NCBI RefSeq assembly: GCF_001050035.1
Contig: NZ_CVTA01000016.1
Location: 6,925-70,924, forward strand
Direction of reading: 5' to 3'
Length of the DNA: 64,000 bases
Source: Mycolicibacterium komanii
Lineage (GTDB): Bacteria > Actinomycetota > Actinomycetes > Mycobacteriales > Mycobacteriaceae
In this document: one piece after another, positions 32,974-42,499 of the stretch
Layout: every line of letters starts with the position of its first letter
Position numbering within the stretch: the first letter of the stretch is position 1
Position numbers and translations under genes: made by a program
The notes under the pieces: model-generated
What the model was told of the DNA's origin: nothing
Seen by the model: the letters and a program-made list of their open reading frames with translations, nothing else
The model's database searches: none

Positions 32974-33987
32974 CTACTCATAGACCACGTGGACCGTCCG
33001 GCTCGTCGGCAGGGACTGGCACGTCAGCACCCAGCCTTCGGCCACCTCGTCGTCGTCCAGAGCGTCGTTGTTCAGCATCCGCGCGCTTCCGGACACGATG
33101 CGCGCCATACACGTTCCGCACGAGCCCGTCTCGCACGACGACGGCGCACGCAGACCCGCCATCCGCGCAGTCTGCAGCAATGTGTTGCCCGAACGGTAGG
33201 CAGCGGTGGTGGTTGTCCGATCGAGTTCGATGACCACCTCTTCGGTCCGCTCCGTGGTGGCGGCGACGTCACTGGACACCGGCGCCACCGAGAACCGCTC
33301 GAGGTGCAGCCGTTCGCGCGGCACGCCCGAACACAACAGCGTGTTCTCCACCGTGTCCATGAACGGCCCGGGGCCGCAGATGTAGTAGTCGACGTCGTCG
33401 CGCACCGATGCGAATGCCTCGACCGCCGTGGGTTGCACGACGCCGTTCTCCTCGTCGAAGTGACCGGTGACCGACAGGCGTTCGGGGTTGGCGGCGGCGA
33501 GCGTCGTCAGCGCATCGCCGAAGATCACCGAGTCGCGACTGCGGTTGGCGTAGAAGAGCCTGATGCGCCGGTGCGTACTCACGAGCGCGGACCCGATCAG
33601 CGAGAAGATCGGGGTGATACCGCTGCCACCGGCGAATGCGACGATGTCGCGCTCGGAATCACCGAGCAGGAAGCGGCCGTCGGGAGGCGCGGCGTGAATC
33701 TCGGCGCCGACTTCCGCGGTGTCGTTCAGCCAGTTCGAGACCAGGCCGCCCGGATCGCGCTTGACCGTGATCTGCAGGTCGTTGCCGTTGTGCGGGAACG
33801 ACGACATCGAGTAGCACCGCCGATGAGCACCGCCGTCGAGGCTCACCTGCAGCGTCAGGAACTGACCGGGCTTGTAGCGGAAGCGATGTGAGCAGTCCGC
33901 CGGCACATCGAGGACCAGCGACACAGCGTCGCTCGTCTCGCGCACCACCCGCTTGATGCGCAGCGGGGCGAACTCTTCGGCGGACAT
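32974..33987 (-). CDS. Ferredoxin reductase with C-terminal [2Fe-2S] domain (KshB/PaaE-like)
   Basis: About 337 residues with three parts in order: an FAD barrel with R-R-C-Y-S-M-S-S, a nicotinamide domain with F-A-G-G-S-G-I-T-P-I, and a plant-type ferredoxin domain with C-E-T-G-S-C-G-T-C and a final T-C-Q. This is the layout of KshB, the reductase of 3-ketosteroid 9alpha-hydroxylase, and of PaaE. It is the only complete reductase of this kind in the window and probably serves both Rieske oxygenases. I chose the ATG at 33987: a GATACT -10 box at 34002-33997 suggests a leaderless message. GTG at 33996 is the alternative. Confidence 0.93.
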   Translation of the reverse strand: MSAEEFAPLRIKRVVRETSDAVSLVLDVPADCSHRFRYKPGQFLTLQVSLDGGAHRRCYSMSSFPHNGNDLQITVKRDPGGLVSNWLNDTAEVGAEIHAAPPDGRFLLGDSERDIVAFAGGSGITPIFSLIGSALVSTHRRIRLFYANRSRDSVIFGDALTTLAAANPERLSVTGHFDEENGVVQPTAVEAFASVRDDVDYYICGPGPFMDTVENTLLCSGVPRERLHLERFSVAPVSSDVAATTERTEEVVIELDRTTTTAAYRSGNTLLQTARMAGLRAPSSCETGSCGTCMARIVSGSARMLNNDALDDDEVAEGWVLTCQSLPTSRTVHVVYE

Positions 33988-33998
33988 CGTCAACACAG

Positions 33999-34015
33999 TA
34001 TCAAGTACTTGCGAT
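33999..34015. promoter_or_regulatory. Operator candidate TATCAAGTACTTGCGAT (site 1)
   Basis: A 17-base element with the core CAAG-TA-CTTG, overlapping the probable -10 box of the reductase gene and lying 45 bases beyond the MarR stop. One mismatch separates it from an element at 37469-37485 in the reverse orientation. The core agrees with AnCAAGnnCTTGnT, the KstR2 motif, except for the last base; a MarR-type site is the other option. Confidence 0.55.
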
Positions 34016-34059
34016 AGATCTCAAGCAGTGGTGCTGCGCCTTCGCGAGCATGGCGCGGT

Positions 34060-34522
34060 TCACTCCCCGATGTGGTCGTCGGCCATCGCGTGTCCGGTGC
34101 CCTTGACTACCACCCGGGCCAGCAGGTCGCGCAGCGTCTGCTGTTCGTCCTGCGTGAGGACGCCGAATACAGCCTCGTGCGCGGCGATCGCGTCGCTGAC
34201 GACGGCGCCAGCGACCTTGCGGCCTTCAGATGTCAGGTAGGCCTTCAGGATTCGCGCGTGTTGAGGATCGGGTTTGCGTTCGACCAGCCCGCGCTGTTCG
34301 AGAGCCTTGACCGCCAGCTGCACGCCCTGCGGGGTGATCAGCAGGCGGCGCGCGAGTTCGGCGCCGGATAGGCCGGGCTCGTTGGCGAGTTGACGCAACA
34401 CACCGATCTGGGCGGTGCTGACGCCGTGCTGGCTGACCGCGTCGTTGACGGCGGTGAGGGCGAAGTACCAGGCCTGCTTCAGATGCCACAGGATGTTGTC
34501 GCCGAGCTCCATGCCCAGATCC

Positions 34523-34530
<8 letters not shown>
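34060..34530 (-). CDS. MarR family transcriptional regulator
   Basis: A 156-residue winged-helix regulator. The helix-turn-helix is seen as G-L-S-G-A-E-L-A-R-R-L-L-I-T-P-Q-G and the wing around R-K-P-D-P-Q-H-A-R-I. The GTG start at 34530 overlaps the amidohydrolase stop by 8 bases, so it is cotranscribed with the second Rieske module, while its own stop is 45 bases from the operator at 33999. It could bind a TATCAAGTACTT-type site and respond to an aromatic or steroid ligand. The target is inferred from position alone. Confidence 0.88.
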
Positions 34531-35784
<1,254 letters not shown>

Positions 35785-35788
<4 letters not shown>

Positions 35789-36126
35789 GGCACCGGTTCG
35801 GAAACGCAGTCGAGTGTGGTCGCACCGGAATCGGGGACCTTGGGCTGCTTCCAGCACTCGACCGGAAAGGACACCTGAATCATCGAATACAGCAGGTGCA
35901 TCAGGTTGAGCACGTCCTCGGGCAGGTCGTCCAGCGAGAACTTGTCGCAGTAGGCGAGGGCCTCCTCGGCGCGCGCGGTGATCGCGTCGTAGAACGCCTG
36001 CATCTCCGTCATCGTCGACGAGAGCCGCTTCTCGTACCGCTCGGCCTCCGACCCCAGACACCAGTCCGAGAACTGTTCGAGGTCGGCGAATTCCGGCGGC
36101 AGCTTGTGGGTTTCGGTCGTCGTCAT
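35785..36126 (-). CDS. Unknown small partner of Rieske oxygenase (copy 2)
   Basis: A 113-residue paralogue of 30561-30896. Shared elements are S/T-E-A-E-R, the A-Y-C-D-K-F-S-L-D-D-L-P-E-D core, and N-L-M-H-L-L-Y-S-M-I-Q-V-S, and both end in S-x-P-V-P. It starts one base after the Rieske stop and overlaps the amidohydrolase start. Conservation of sequence and of gene order in two modules argues that it binds the oxygenase. No known domain is recognised. Confidence 0.8.
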
Positions 36127-36127
36127 C

Positions 36128-37393
36128 TCAGACGCCCGCCGTCTTGCGTTCGTAGTTCTCCACCCAGGCCGCGGTCTCCTTGTGCAGGTGGCGGATCAGC
36201 ACTTCCTGGTCGCACAGTAGGAAGTCGTCTAGCACCCGCGACTCGATCATCGATTGGGTGGCCTCCAGGGTGTTGGCGTCCTGCAGGCCGTATTCCTTGA
36301 ACGACACCGCGGCCAGTTCCTGCGCGACGCGTTCACGGGGAGTGCGCGGCTGCGGGAAGTACACCGTGCCCTCGAACACATGCGTGTTGTACGACGTCGG
36401 CCAGTAGTGATACGTCAGGTACCAGCCCTGGCCCCAGAACAGGATCACGAAGTTCGGGAAGAGCTGGAACGAATCGAGGCCCCACGGATCGCATTTCGCG
36501 GGGTTCAGGCCGACGGGCATCTCCCCCAGGTCCTGTTTGTCCCACGGCCCGAAAAGACCGCTGCGGCAGATGTCCTCGATGGGCTTGCGCATCTCGTCGG
36601 CCATCTCCCAGGCGCGCACCCCCGAGGTGCTGACCAGCCGATGCGGGCCCTCGATCCGGTAATGCGGAGCCTCGAAACCGGCCTCGGCCGCGGCCTTCGA
36701 GTACGCGGTCGGCGACTGGTTCGCGTGCAGAACCGGTGCATGGTAGAACTCCTGGAACGCGTCCATGTAGAGCTTCCAGTTCGCCTTGACCTCGGATCGG
36801 TAATAGAACCGCGACGTCATCTTGTCGAACGGGTAGCCCTCCAGATCCGTGATCATCGGTCCGAGGAACTCGCGCAGCGACTGCTCGGGCTCCTTGGCGA
36901 AGTTGACGAAGATGAATCCTTCCCACACCTCGCAGTGCACCGGGACCAGCCCGTAACGGCTCTTGTCGAGGTTGAAGAACTCCCCCTCCTGCTGCACGAA
37001 GGTGAGGTTGCCGTCGAGGTCGTACCGCCAGGCGTGGTACTTGCAGGTGAACTGCCGGCACACCCCGCTGGTCTCCTCGAGGGGCATGTCGTTCCACACC
37101 AGCTTGTTGCCCCGGTGCCGACAGATGTTGTGGTACGCCTTGACCTCGCCGGAGGTGGTCCGCACCACGATGATCGACGTGTTGGCGACCTTCAGCTCTT
37201 TGGTGAAGTAACTGCCCTTACGCGGAATCTGTTCCACCCGACCGACATTCAGCCAGGCGCGCTTGAAGATCGCCTTGCGTTCCTTCTCGTAGAACTCCGG
37301 GCTGATGGAGTCCTCGTAGGAGACCGGATCGGTACCCAGTTCCGGATAGTGTTCCGTCCAACTTCCCTCTGGCGGTTTGGGAAAGCGAGCCAT
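36128..37393 (-). CDS. Rieske non-heme iron oxygenase, alpha subunit (copy 2)
   Basis: A 421-residue alpha subunit. Rieske ligands are C91-R-H93 and C117-K-Y-H120, but the next residue is Ala (C-K-Y-H-A-W) where nearly all Rieske proteins have Gly. The iron site holds Asp211, His218 and His223. Its ends match copy 1 closely (S-W-T-E-H-Y-P near residue 12), and substrate-facing central segments differ more. An AGGAG site precedes the ATG. It leads an operon with the unknown partner, amidohydrolase and MarR gene. Confidence 0.93.
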   Translation of the reverse strand: MARFPKPPEGSWTEHYPELGTDPVSYEDSISPEFYEKERKAIFKRAWLNVGRVEQIPRKGSYFTKELKVANTSIIVVRTTSGEVKAYHNICRHRGNKLVWNDMPLEETSGVCRQFTCKYHAWRYDLDGNLTFVQQEGEFFNLDKSRYGLVPVHCEVWEGFIFVNFAKEPEQSLREFLGPMITDLEGYPFDKMTSRFYYRSEVKANWKLYMDAFQEFYHAPVLHANQSPTAYSKAAAEAGFEAPHYRIEGPHRLVSTSGVRAWEMADEMRKPIEDICRSGLFGPWDKQDLGEMPVGLNPAKCDPWGLDSFQLFPNFVILFWGQGWYLTYHYWPTSYNTHVFEGTVYFPQPRTPRERVAQELAAVSFKEYGLQDANTLEATQSMIESRVLDDFLLCDQEVLIRHLHKETAAWVENYERKTAGV

Positions 37394-37468
37394 TGCCTAC
37401 TCCTGTCGACCGCCCGGCCTAGACCGTGCCGGGAGCTGCAGCGCCGACGGTATATGCTCCATGTCACA

Positions 37469-37485
37469 ATCGCAAGTAGTTGATA
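37469..37485. promoter_or_regulatory. Operator candidate (site 2), reverse of site 1
   Basis: Read on the minus strand this is TATCAACTACTTGCGAT, which matches site 1 (33999-34015) at 16 of 17 bases. It sits in the 187-base divergent gap between the Rieske gene (start 37393) and the aldehyde dehydrogenase (start 37581), so it can control both. Confidence 0.6.
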
Positions 37486-37580
37486 TAGGGTCGACGCGGG
37501 CGAACGCCGTCACCGATTTTCTGCACGACGGTCGCGCCCGCTCGCCACGGCGCAAGTGGCGCGAAAGGGTGTGCACACAA

Positions 37581-39035
37581 ATGCGATCGGACGAGTTGTT
37601 CATCGGCGGTACCTGGTCCGAGGCGAGCACCGCAGAGCGCATCGAGGTCATCTCCCCGCACACCGAGGAACCCGTCGCGCACGTCGCCGCCGCGGGGCCG
37701 GCGGACATCGATGCGGCCGTCGCGGCCGCACGATCGGCCTTCGACTCCGGCCCGTGGCCGCACCTGGACCCGGGCGAGAGGATCGCCGCGGTCCGCAAGC
37801 TGGCCGAGCGCTACGGCGAACGTCGCGGCGAGATGGCCGAGACGATCACCTCCGAGATCGGGGCGCCGATCAGCTTCGCGCAGCGTGCGCAGGTCGGGCT
37901 GCCCACGATGATGATGTCCGCCTTCTGCGATCTGGCCGAGACGTATCCGTGGACCGAATCCCGCCCGGGGATGTACGGAACCGATATCCGGATCCGCCGA
38001 GAACCGGTCGGGGTCGTCGCCGCGATCGTGCCGTGGAACATGCCGCAGTTCCTGATCGTCACCAAGCTGATCCCGGCGCTGCTTGCCGGATGCACGGTCG
38101 TCCTCAAGCCGGCGCCCGAGTCACCGCTGAACGCGCTGCTGCTGGCCGAGATGATCGCCGAAGTTGGGCTGCCCGACGGCGTCGTCAGCGTGCTGCCCGG
38201 GGACCGGTCCGCGGGCGAGTACCTCGTGAAACACCCTGGAGTGGACAAGGTCTCGTTCACCGGGTCCACCGCAGCGGGCAAGGCGGTGGCCGCCGCGTGC
38301 GCCGTCGACCTGCGTCGGGTCAGCCTCGAACTCGGGGGCAAGTCGGCGGCCATCGTGCTCGGGGACGCCGATCCCGCGGCCGTCGCCGCCGGTGTGCGCT
38401 CGGCGAGCCTGTCCAACAGCGGGCAGATCTGCAACGCGCTCACCCGAATCCTGGTGCCTACCGCGCGCGCCGCCGACTTCACCGAGGCCCTGGCCGCGGA
38501 GACGACATCGCTCGTCGTCGGGGATCCGACCGATCCGGCCACCCAGGTCGGGCCGCTCGTCGCCCAGCGTCAGCAGGAGCGGGTGCGGGGCTACATCCGA
38601 TCCGGCCAGGCCGAGGGCGCCCGGCTCGTGGTCGGCGGCGCCGACATGCCGGACGGACTCGAGCGGGGCTGGTACGTACGCCCCACGTTGTTCGCCGACG
38701 CAGACAACGCCATGACGATCGCCCGCGAGGAGATCTTCGGGCCCGTCCTGACCGTGATCGGCTACGCCGACGAAGACGAGGCGGTGGCGGTCGCCAACGA
38801 CTCCGACTACGGGCTGGCCGGATCGGTGTGGACCGGCGACACCGAGCGCGGACTCGCCGTCGCCGAACGCATCCGCACCGGCACGTTCGGCGTCAACCAG
38901 GGTTACACGATGGATCCGTTCGCACCGTTCGGCGGCGTCAAGGCCAGCGGGTACGGACGCGAACTCGGCCGCGAGGGAATCGACGGTTACACCGACACGA
39001 AGTCGATATCGGTTGCAGTAGGAAAGGGAGCGTGA
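37581..39035 (+). CDS. Aldehyde dehydrogenase
   Basis: A 484-residue NAD(P)-dependent aldehyde dehydrogenase. Catalytic Cys284 is in S-G-Q-I-C-N and Glu250 in S-L-E-L-G-G; the cofactor loop F-T-G-S-T-A-A-G and P-W-N-M-P are present, as are conserved E-E-I-F-G-P and F-G-G-V-K-A-S-G-Y-G-R-E near the end. The ATG at 37581 matches the family start; a longer frame to 37377 crosses the promoter gap and was rejected. It is divergent from the Rieske operon under a shared operator and is followed by a membrane protein after 4 bases. It would oxidise an aldehyde to the acid before CoA activation. Confidence 0.94.
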   Translation: MRSDELFIGGTWSEASTAERIEVISPHTEEPVAHVAAAGPADIDAAVAAARSAFDSGPWPHLDPGERIAAVRKLAERYGERRGEMAETITSEIGAPISFAQRAQVGLPTMMMSAFCDLAETYPWTESRPGMYGTDIRIRREPVGVVAAIVPWNMPQFLIVTKLIPALLAGCTVVLKPAPESPLNALLLAEMIAEVGLPDGVVSVLPGDRSAGEYLVKHPGVDKVSFTGSTAAGKAVAAACAVDLRRVSLELGGKSAAIVLGDADPAAVAAGVRSASLSNSGQICNALTRILVPTARAADFTEALAAETTSLVVGDPTDPATQVGPLVAQRQQERVRGYIRSGQAEGARLVVGGADMPDGLERGWYVRPTLFADADNAMTIAREEIFGPVLTVIGYADEDEAVAVANDSDYGLAGSVWTGDTERGLAVAERIRTGTFGVNQGYTMDPFAPFGGVKASGYGRELGREGIDGYTDTKSISVAVGKGA

Positions 39036-39039
39036 CCGC

Positions 39040-39816
39040 ATGACAACGCTGCAGACCCGCGAGCCGAACTTCGCCCGGCCCGTCGCGCCGCACCGGGGCC
39101 GCATCTATCTCGGCGTCGCGCTGCTCACCGGGGTCGTCTTCCTCGCGATGACGATCGGGGTTCAGTTCGGGCTGATCGCTCCGACGTTCACCGCAGACGT
39201 CATCGCCAACCTGCTCTTCGGCATCCCGGTGATCCTGGTGCCCATCGTCATCCTCTGGGATGCGCCGGGCGAGAACCGCACTCGGCTCGACAAGGCCGCG
39301 GAGCTCACGCTGTTCTATCTGCCTTACACCGCGTGCAGTCAGATCGGCTACGAGCTCATGTTCCTGATCGGCCACCCGCTCGGTTGGTGGACGCCGACGA
39401 CCGACCCCGGCTGGAAATGGCTCTGGTGGCAGTACGCGCTGGCCGATACCCGCTACGTCAGCGGTAACCCGTGGATCTTCGCGTTGGAGGTGGTCGGGGT
39501 GACCACCGGTGTCGTCGTATTCGTCATGTGGACGCGACTGATCAAGGTGGACCTGCCCCCAGAGTCCCGGATCCGTTGCCTGTGGGGCGCATTCGCCGGA
39601 TGCGCGATCCTGATGAGCAGCACCGCGGTGTACTTCCTCGCGGAGGTGGGTGCAGGGTTCGAGAACATCGGCCAGGACGGGTACGGCCTCGGCTTCAAGT
39701 TCATCGCCGAGAACGTCCCCTTCATGGTGCTGCCGCCGCTGGTGCTCTACGCGATTCATCTCCAGATCGACTACCTGACCCGCCAGGCCGGACCGCGGAC
39801 CGCTAAGGCAGTTTGA
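39040..39816 (+). CDS. Polytopic membrane protein, EBP/EXPERA-like
   Basis: A 258-residue integral membrane protein with about six hydrophobic segments (roughly residues 22-45, 52-70, 85-105, 140-165, 182-204 and 216-238). The pattern, including W-W-Q-Y-A-L-A-D-T-R-Y and a late E-N-V-P-F, is suggestive of the emopamil-binding/EXPERA sterol-isomerase fold, but I cannot show homology. It is cotranscribed with aldehyde dehydrogenase. Its end overlaps the convergent TetR gene by 14 bases. A sterol/terpenoid-binding or transport role would fit the island. Confidence 0.6.
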   Translation: MTTLQTREPNFARPVAPHRGRIYLGVALLTGVVFLAMTIGVQFGLIAPTFTADVIANLLFGIPVILVPIVILWDAPGENRTRLDKAAELTLFYLPYTACSQIGYELMFLIGHPLGWWTPTTDPGWKWLWWQYALADTRYVSGNPWIFALEVVGVTTGVVVFVMWTRLIKVDLPPESRIRCLWGAFAGCAILMSSTAVYFLAEVGAGFENIGQDGYGLGFKFIAENVPFMVLPPLVLYAIHLQIDYLTRQAGPRTAKAV

Positions 39817-40405
39817 TCGCCGAGAGATACATGTCGATGATCGGCCGGTAGAGGTCGACATCGTCGAGCTCGCTGCCCAGCACGATGGCGTCGCTGGTCG
39901 CGATCAGCACCTGTGCCAGGGTCAGCGGCGGAATCCGCAGAGTCCCGCCGAGCCGGTCGATGCCGTCGACGATGAACTTCGCCAGCGCCTCGACAACCTC
40001 TGCCCGCTTGCCGACCACGCGCTCACGCGCGTCCGGGTTGCGCAGCAGGTACAGCGTGAACTCGTGCCCGAGGGCGGCGTGCTCGGCGCCGCGGTCTCGA
40101 CTGAGCTGGCGCCACCGCTGTGCGATCTCGTCGCGCTCGCGAGCCCCCACCTGCTTCGACGACGCCATGACCTCGGCGAAGTTGTCGAAGTAGCGCCGCC
40201 AGTAACGGTCGCTGACGGCCAGGAACAGCTCTTCCTTGGTGGAGAAGTGTTTGTAGATGGCACCTTTGGTGTAACCGGCCTCGTAAGCGATGTCGTCGAG
40301 AGTCGCTGCGGTGAAACCCTTCTCGGCGAACACATCCTCGGCGGCGTCGAGCAGCAGGGACCGGGTGTGCTCGAGTCGCCGCTCCCTGGTCCACCGCTCC
40401 GCCAT
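39803..40405 (-). CDS. TetR family transcriptional regulator
   Basis: A 200-residue repressor-type protein. The N-terminal helix-turn-helix is T-L-D-D-I-A-Y-E-A-G-Y-T-K-G-A-I-Y-K-H-F, standard for TetR. The ATG at 40405 precedes the HTH at the usual distance; further upstream codons run into the operator. It is divergent from the AveC-like gene, and the palindrome at 40450-40467 in between is a likely autoregulatory site. The ligand is unknown. Confidence 0.92.
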   Translation of the reverse strand: MAERWTRERRLEHTRSLLLDAAEDVFAEKGFTAATLDDIAYEAGYTKGAIYKHFSTKEELFLAVSDRYWRRYFDNFAEVMASSKQVGARERDEIAQRWRQLSRDRGAEHAALGHEFTLYLLRNPDARERVVGKRAEVVEALAKFIVDGIDRLGGTLRIPPLTLAQVLIATSDAIVLGSELDDVDLYRPIIDMYLSAIKLP

Positions 40406-40449
40406 GTCGGAAGTCTGCCACAAGAATCTCAGAATCCGCCTAGACATTC

Positions 40450-40467
40450 AGATACTCATTGGTATCT
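40450..40467. promoter_or_regulatory. TetR operator candidate AGATAC-N6-GTATCT
   Basis: An 18-base inverted repeat with 6-base arms in the 104-base gap between the TetR gene (start 40405) and the AveC-like gene (start 40510). Position and symmetry fit a TetR dimer site controlling both directions. Confidence 0.6.
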
Positions 40468-40509
40468 TATGCGTGTGCCGCGACCCCTGCGCGGCGCTCA
40501 GGAGGCGTT

Positions 40510-41691
40510 GTGAGCGATCTATCGAACAAGAAGTCCGTTGTCGCCGAACCGATCAGCGGCACCATAGGCCTCGGCGAGAACAAACCGCGATCGTCGGACA
40601 CCGTCAAGATCTGGGCGGGTGTGGGCGCCGTCTTCCTTGCGCTGACGCTCTACGTCATCATCCGGTGGGTCAGCGGGCCCTACTTCGAGCCGGTCGCGGG
40701 CGGCCCGACCGAGCCGCCGGTCTACATGAAGATCCCGCTGATCGCCAACGCCGTGGTGCTCTGGGTCGGTCTGCCATTTGCCCTGTGGTTCTTCATCATC
40801 CGGCCCTGGGTGCGGGAGCGGCGCATCACGCTCGACGGCATGCTCCTGGTGTCGATGGGCCTGATGATGTTCCAGGATCCGATGCTCAACTACTACAGCA
40901 CCTGGTGCACATACAACGCATGGTTGTTCAACCAGGGATCCTGGGCGCCGCACATCCCCGGCTGGGTGGCGCACGAGGAACCCGGCCACACGGTGCCCGA
41001 ACCGCTGCTGACGAACATCCCGGGCTATGCGTACGGAGTCCTGCTGCTCACCATCGTCGGATGCGCCGTCATGCGCAAGATCAAGAATCGCTGGCCGTCG
41101 ATCAGCAATCTGCGGCTGATACTGGTCACCTACGCGATCGCCATCGTCTTCGACTTCATCATGGAGGGCCTGATCCTCCTGCCGATCGGCTTCTACTCCT
41201 ACCCCGGCGCCATCCAGTCGCTGTCGATCAACGCCGGCACCTACTTCCAATATCCGATCTACGAGGGGTTCATGTGGGGTGGCGTCCAGGCGGCGCTGTG
41301 TTGCCTGCGCTTCTTCACCGATGACCGGGGCCGCACGGTGGTCGAACGGGGACTGGACGGCATCCGAGGCGGAGTGGTCAAACAACAGTTCGTTCGGTTC
41401 CTCGCGATCTTCGGCGGTGTCAGCGCGTGCTTCTTCGTCTTCTACAACCTCCCCGCGACGTGGCTCGGCATGCACGCCGACCCGTGGCCCGAGGATGTGC
41501 AGAAGCGGTCGTACTTCAACCCAGGAATCTGCGGCGAGGGCACCGATCGACCGTGCCCCAACCCCGACCTGCCGCTCCCCACTAAGCACTCGGGGTACAT
41601 CGACCACGACGGTCAGCTCGTATTGCCGGAAGGGGTGACGATCCCACCCGTCGTGCCCATACAGCGCGCGAACAACAATGACGGTCAATAA
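40510..41691 (+). CDS. Spirocyclase AveC-family membrane protein
   Basis: A 393-residue integral membrane protein. Hydrophobic segments lie at about residues 35-58, 77-100, 112-130, 175-195, 210-235, 260-280 and 300-320, and the C-terminal 70 residues are polar with cysteines. The motifs M-M-F-Q-D-P-M-L-N-Y and Y-P-I-Y-E-G-F-M-W-G are those of the AveC-like family, named for the avermectin spirocyclase; mycobacterial members have no proven role. The GTG start follows AGGAGG by four bases. The next gene, a MoxR-type ATPase, overlaps its end by 14 bases. Confidence 0.8.
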   Translation: MSDLSNKKSVVAEPISGTIGLGENKPRSSDTVKIWAGVGAVFLALTLYVIIRWVSGPYFEPVAGGPTEPPVYMKIPLIANAVVLWVGLPFALWFFIIRPWVRERRITLDGMLLVSMGLMMFQDPMLNYYSTWCTYNAWLFNQGSWAPHIPGWVAHEEPGHTVPEPLLTNIPGYAYGVLLLTIVGCAVMRKIKNRWPSISNLRLILVTYAIAIVFDFIMEGLILLPIGFYSYPGAIQSLSINAGTYFQYPIYEGFMWGGVQAALCCLRFFTDDRGRTVVERGLDGIRGGVVKQQFVRFLAIFGGVSACFFVFYNLPATWLGMHADPWPEDVQKRSYFNPGICGEGTDRPCPNPDLPLPTKHSGYIDHDGQLVLPEGVTIPPVVPIQRANNNDGQ

Positions 41692-42499
41692 CTTTCGGCC
41701 ATCGGTCGGAACGGATTCGAACCCGCCGTTCTACAGACCGGTCGGCGACGAGGTCGAGGTGTTCCGGGCCGCGGCCCGGCGAGGCCTGCCGGTCCTGCTC
41801 AAAGGTCCCACAGGCTGCGGAAAGACGCGTTTCGTCGAGGCCATGGCCCATGACCTGGGCCGTGAGCTGATCACCGTCGCCGGACACGAGGACATGACAT
41901 CGGCGGACCTCGTCGGACGCTTCCTGCTCAAGGGCGGGGAGACGGTCTGGGTGGACGGGCCGCTGACCCGCGCCGTGCGCAACGGCGCCATCTTCTACCT
42001 CGACGAAGTGGTGGAGGCGCGTCAGGACACCACCGTGGTGATCCATCCGCTCGCCGATCACCGCCGCGAACTCCCTGTCGACCGGCTGGGTACGACGCTG
42101 ACGGCGGCGCCGGGGTTTCAGTTGGTCGTCTCGTACAACCCGGGCTATCAAAGCGTCTTGAAGAACCTCAAAGAGTCGACACGGCAACGCTTTATCGCCC
42201 TCGAGCTCGGCTTCCCCCCTGCCGACATCGAAGCGGAGATCGTGGCGCACGAAGCGGGAGTCGATACCGCGACGGCGCGGTCCCTCGTCCAGGTCGGCCA
42301 CGCCATCCGCGGCCTCGACAGTTCGTCGCTGCGCGAGGTGTCCTCGACTCGGATGCTGATCCTCGCAGGCGGTCTCGTTGCCGAAGGGCTGAATCTGCGC
42401 ACCGCCGTTCGATCGGCGGTCGTTCAAGTGCTCTCCGACGATGCCGACGTCGTCCGCGCCCTCGGCGAACTCGTCGATGCGGTGCTGCCCGGCGCGTGA
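41678..42499 (+). CDS. MoxR/CbbQ-NorQ-type AAA+ ATPase
   Basis: A 273-residue AAA+ protein. Walker A is G43-P-T-G-C-G-K-T50, Walker B has L-D109-E110, and sensor 1 is near S-Y-N-P-G-Y-Q. The C-terminal part has the CbbQ_C-like V-S-S-T-R-M-L-I-L-A-G arginine element. CbbQ and NorQ work with a VWA protein (CbbO, NorD) as motors that reactivate Rubisco or help insert metal into NO reductase. The following gene is such a VWA protein, in a GTGA overlap. No Rubisco or nor gene is present, so the client is probably a metalloenzyme of this island. Confidence 0.92.
   Translation: MTVNNFRPSVGTDSNPPFYRPVGDEVEVFRAAARRGLPVLLKGPTGCGKTRFVEAMAHDLGRELITVAGHEDMTSADLVGRFLLKGGETVWVDGPLTRAVRNGAIFYLDEVVEARQDTTVVIHPLADHRRELPVDRLGTTLTAAPGFQLVVSYNPGYQSVLKNLKESTRQRFIALELGFPPADIEAEIVAHEAGVDTATARSLVQVGHAIRGLDSSSLREVSSTRMLILAGGLVAEGLNLRTAVRSAVVQVLSDDADVVRALGELVDAVLPGA

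Noticed and set aside
33999..34015. Firm assignment of site 1 to KstR2
   Set aside because: The core agrees but one conserved base differs and a MarR gene is adjacent, so I kept it as a candidate only.
36254..37483. A long plus-strand frame opposite the second Rieske gene
   Set aside because: Shadow of a gene with complete Rieske and iron-site ligands.
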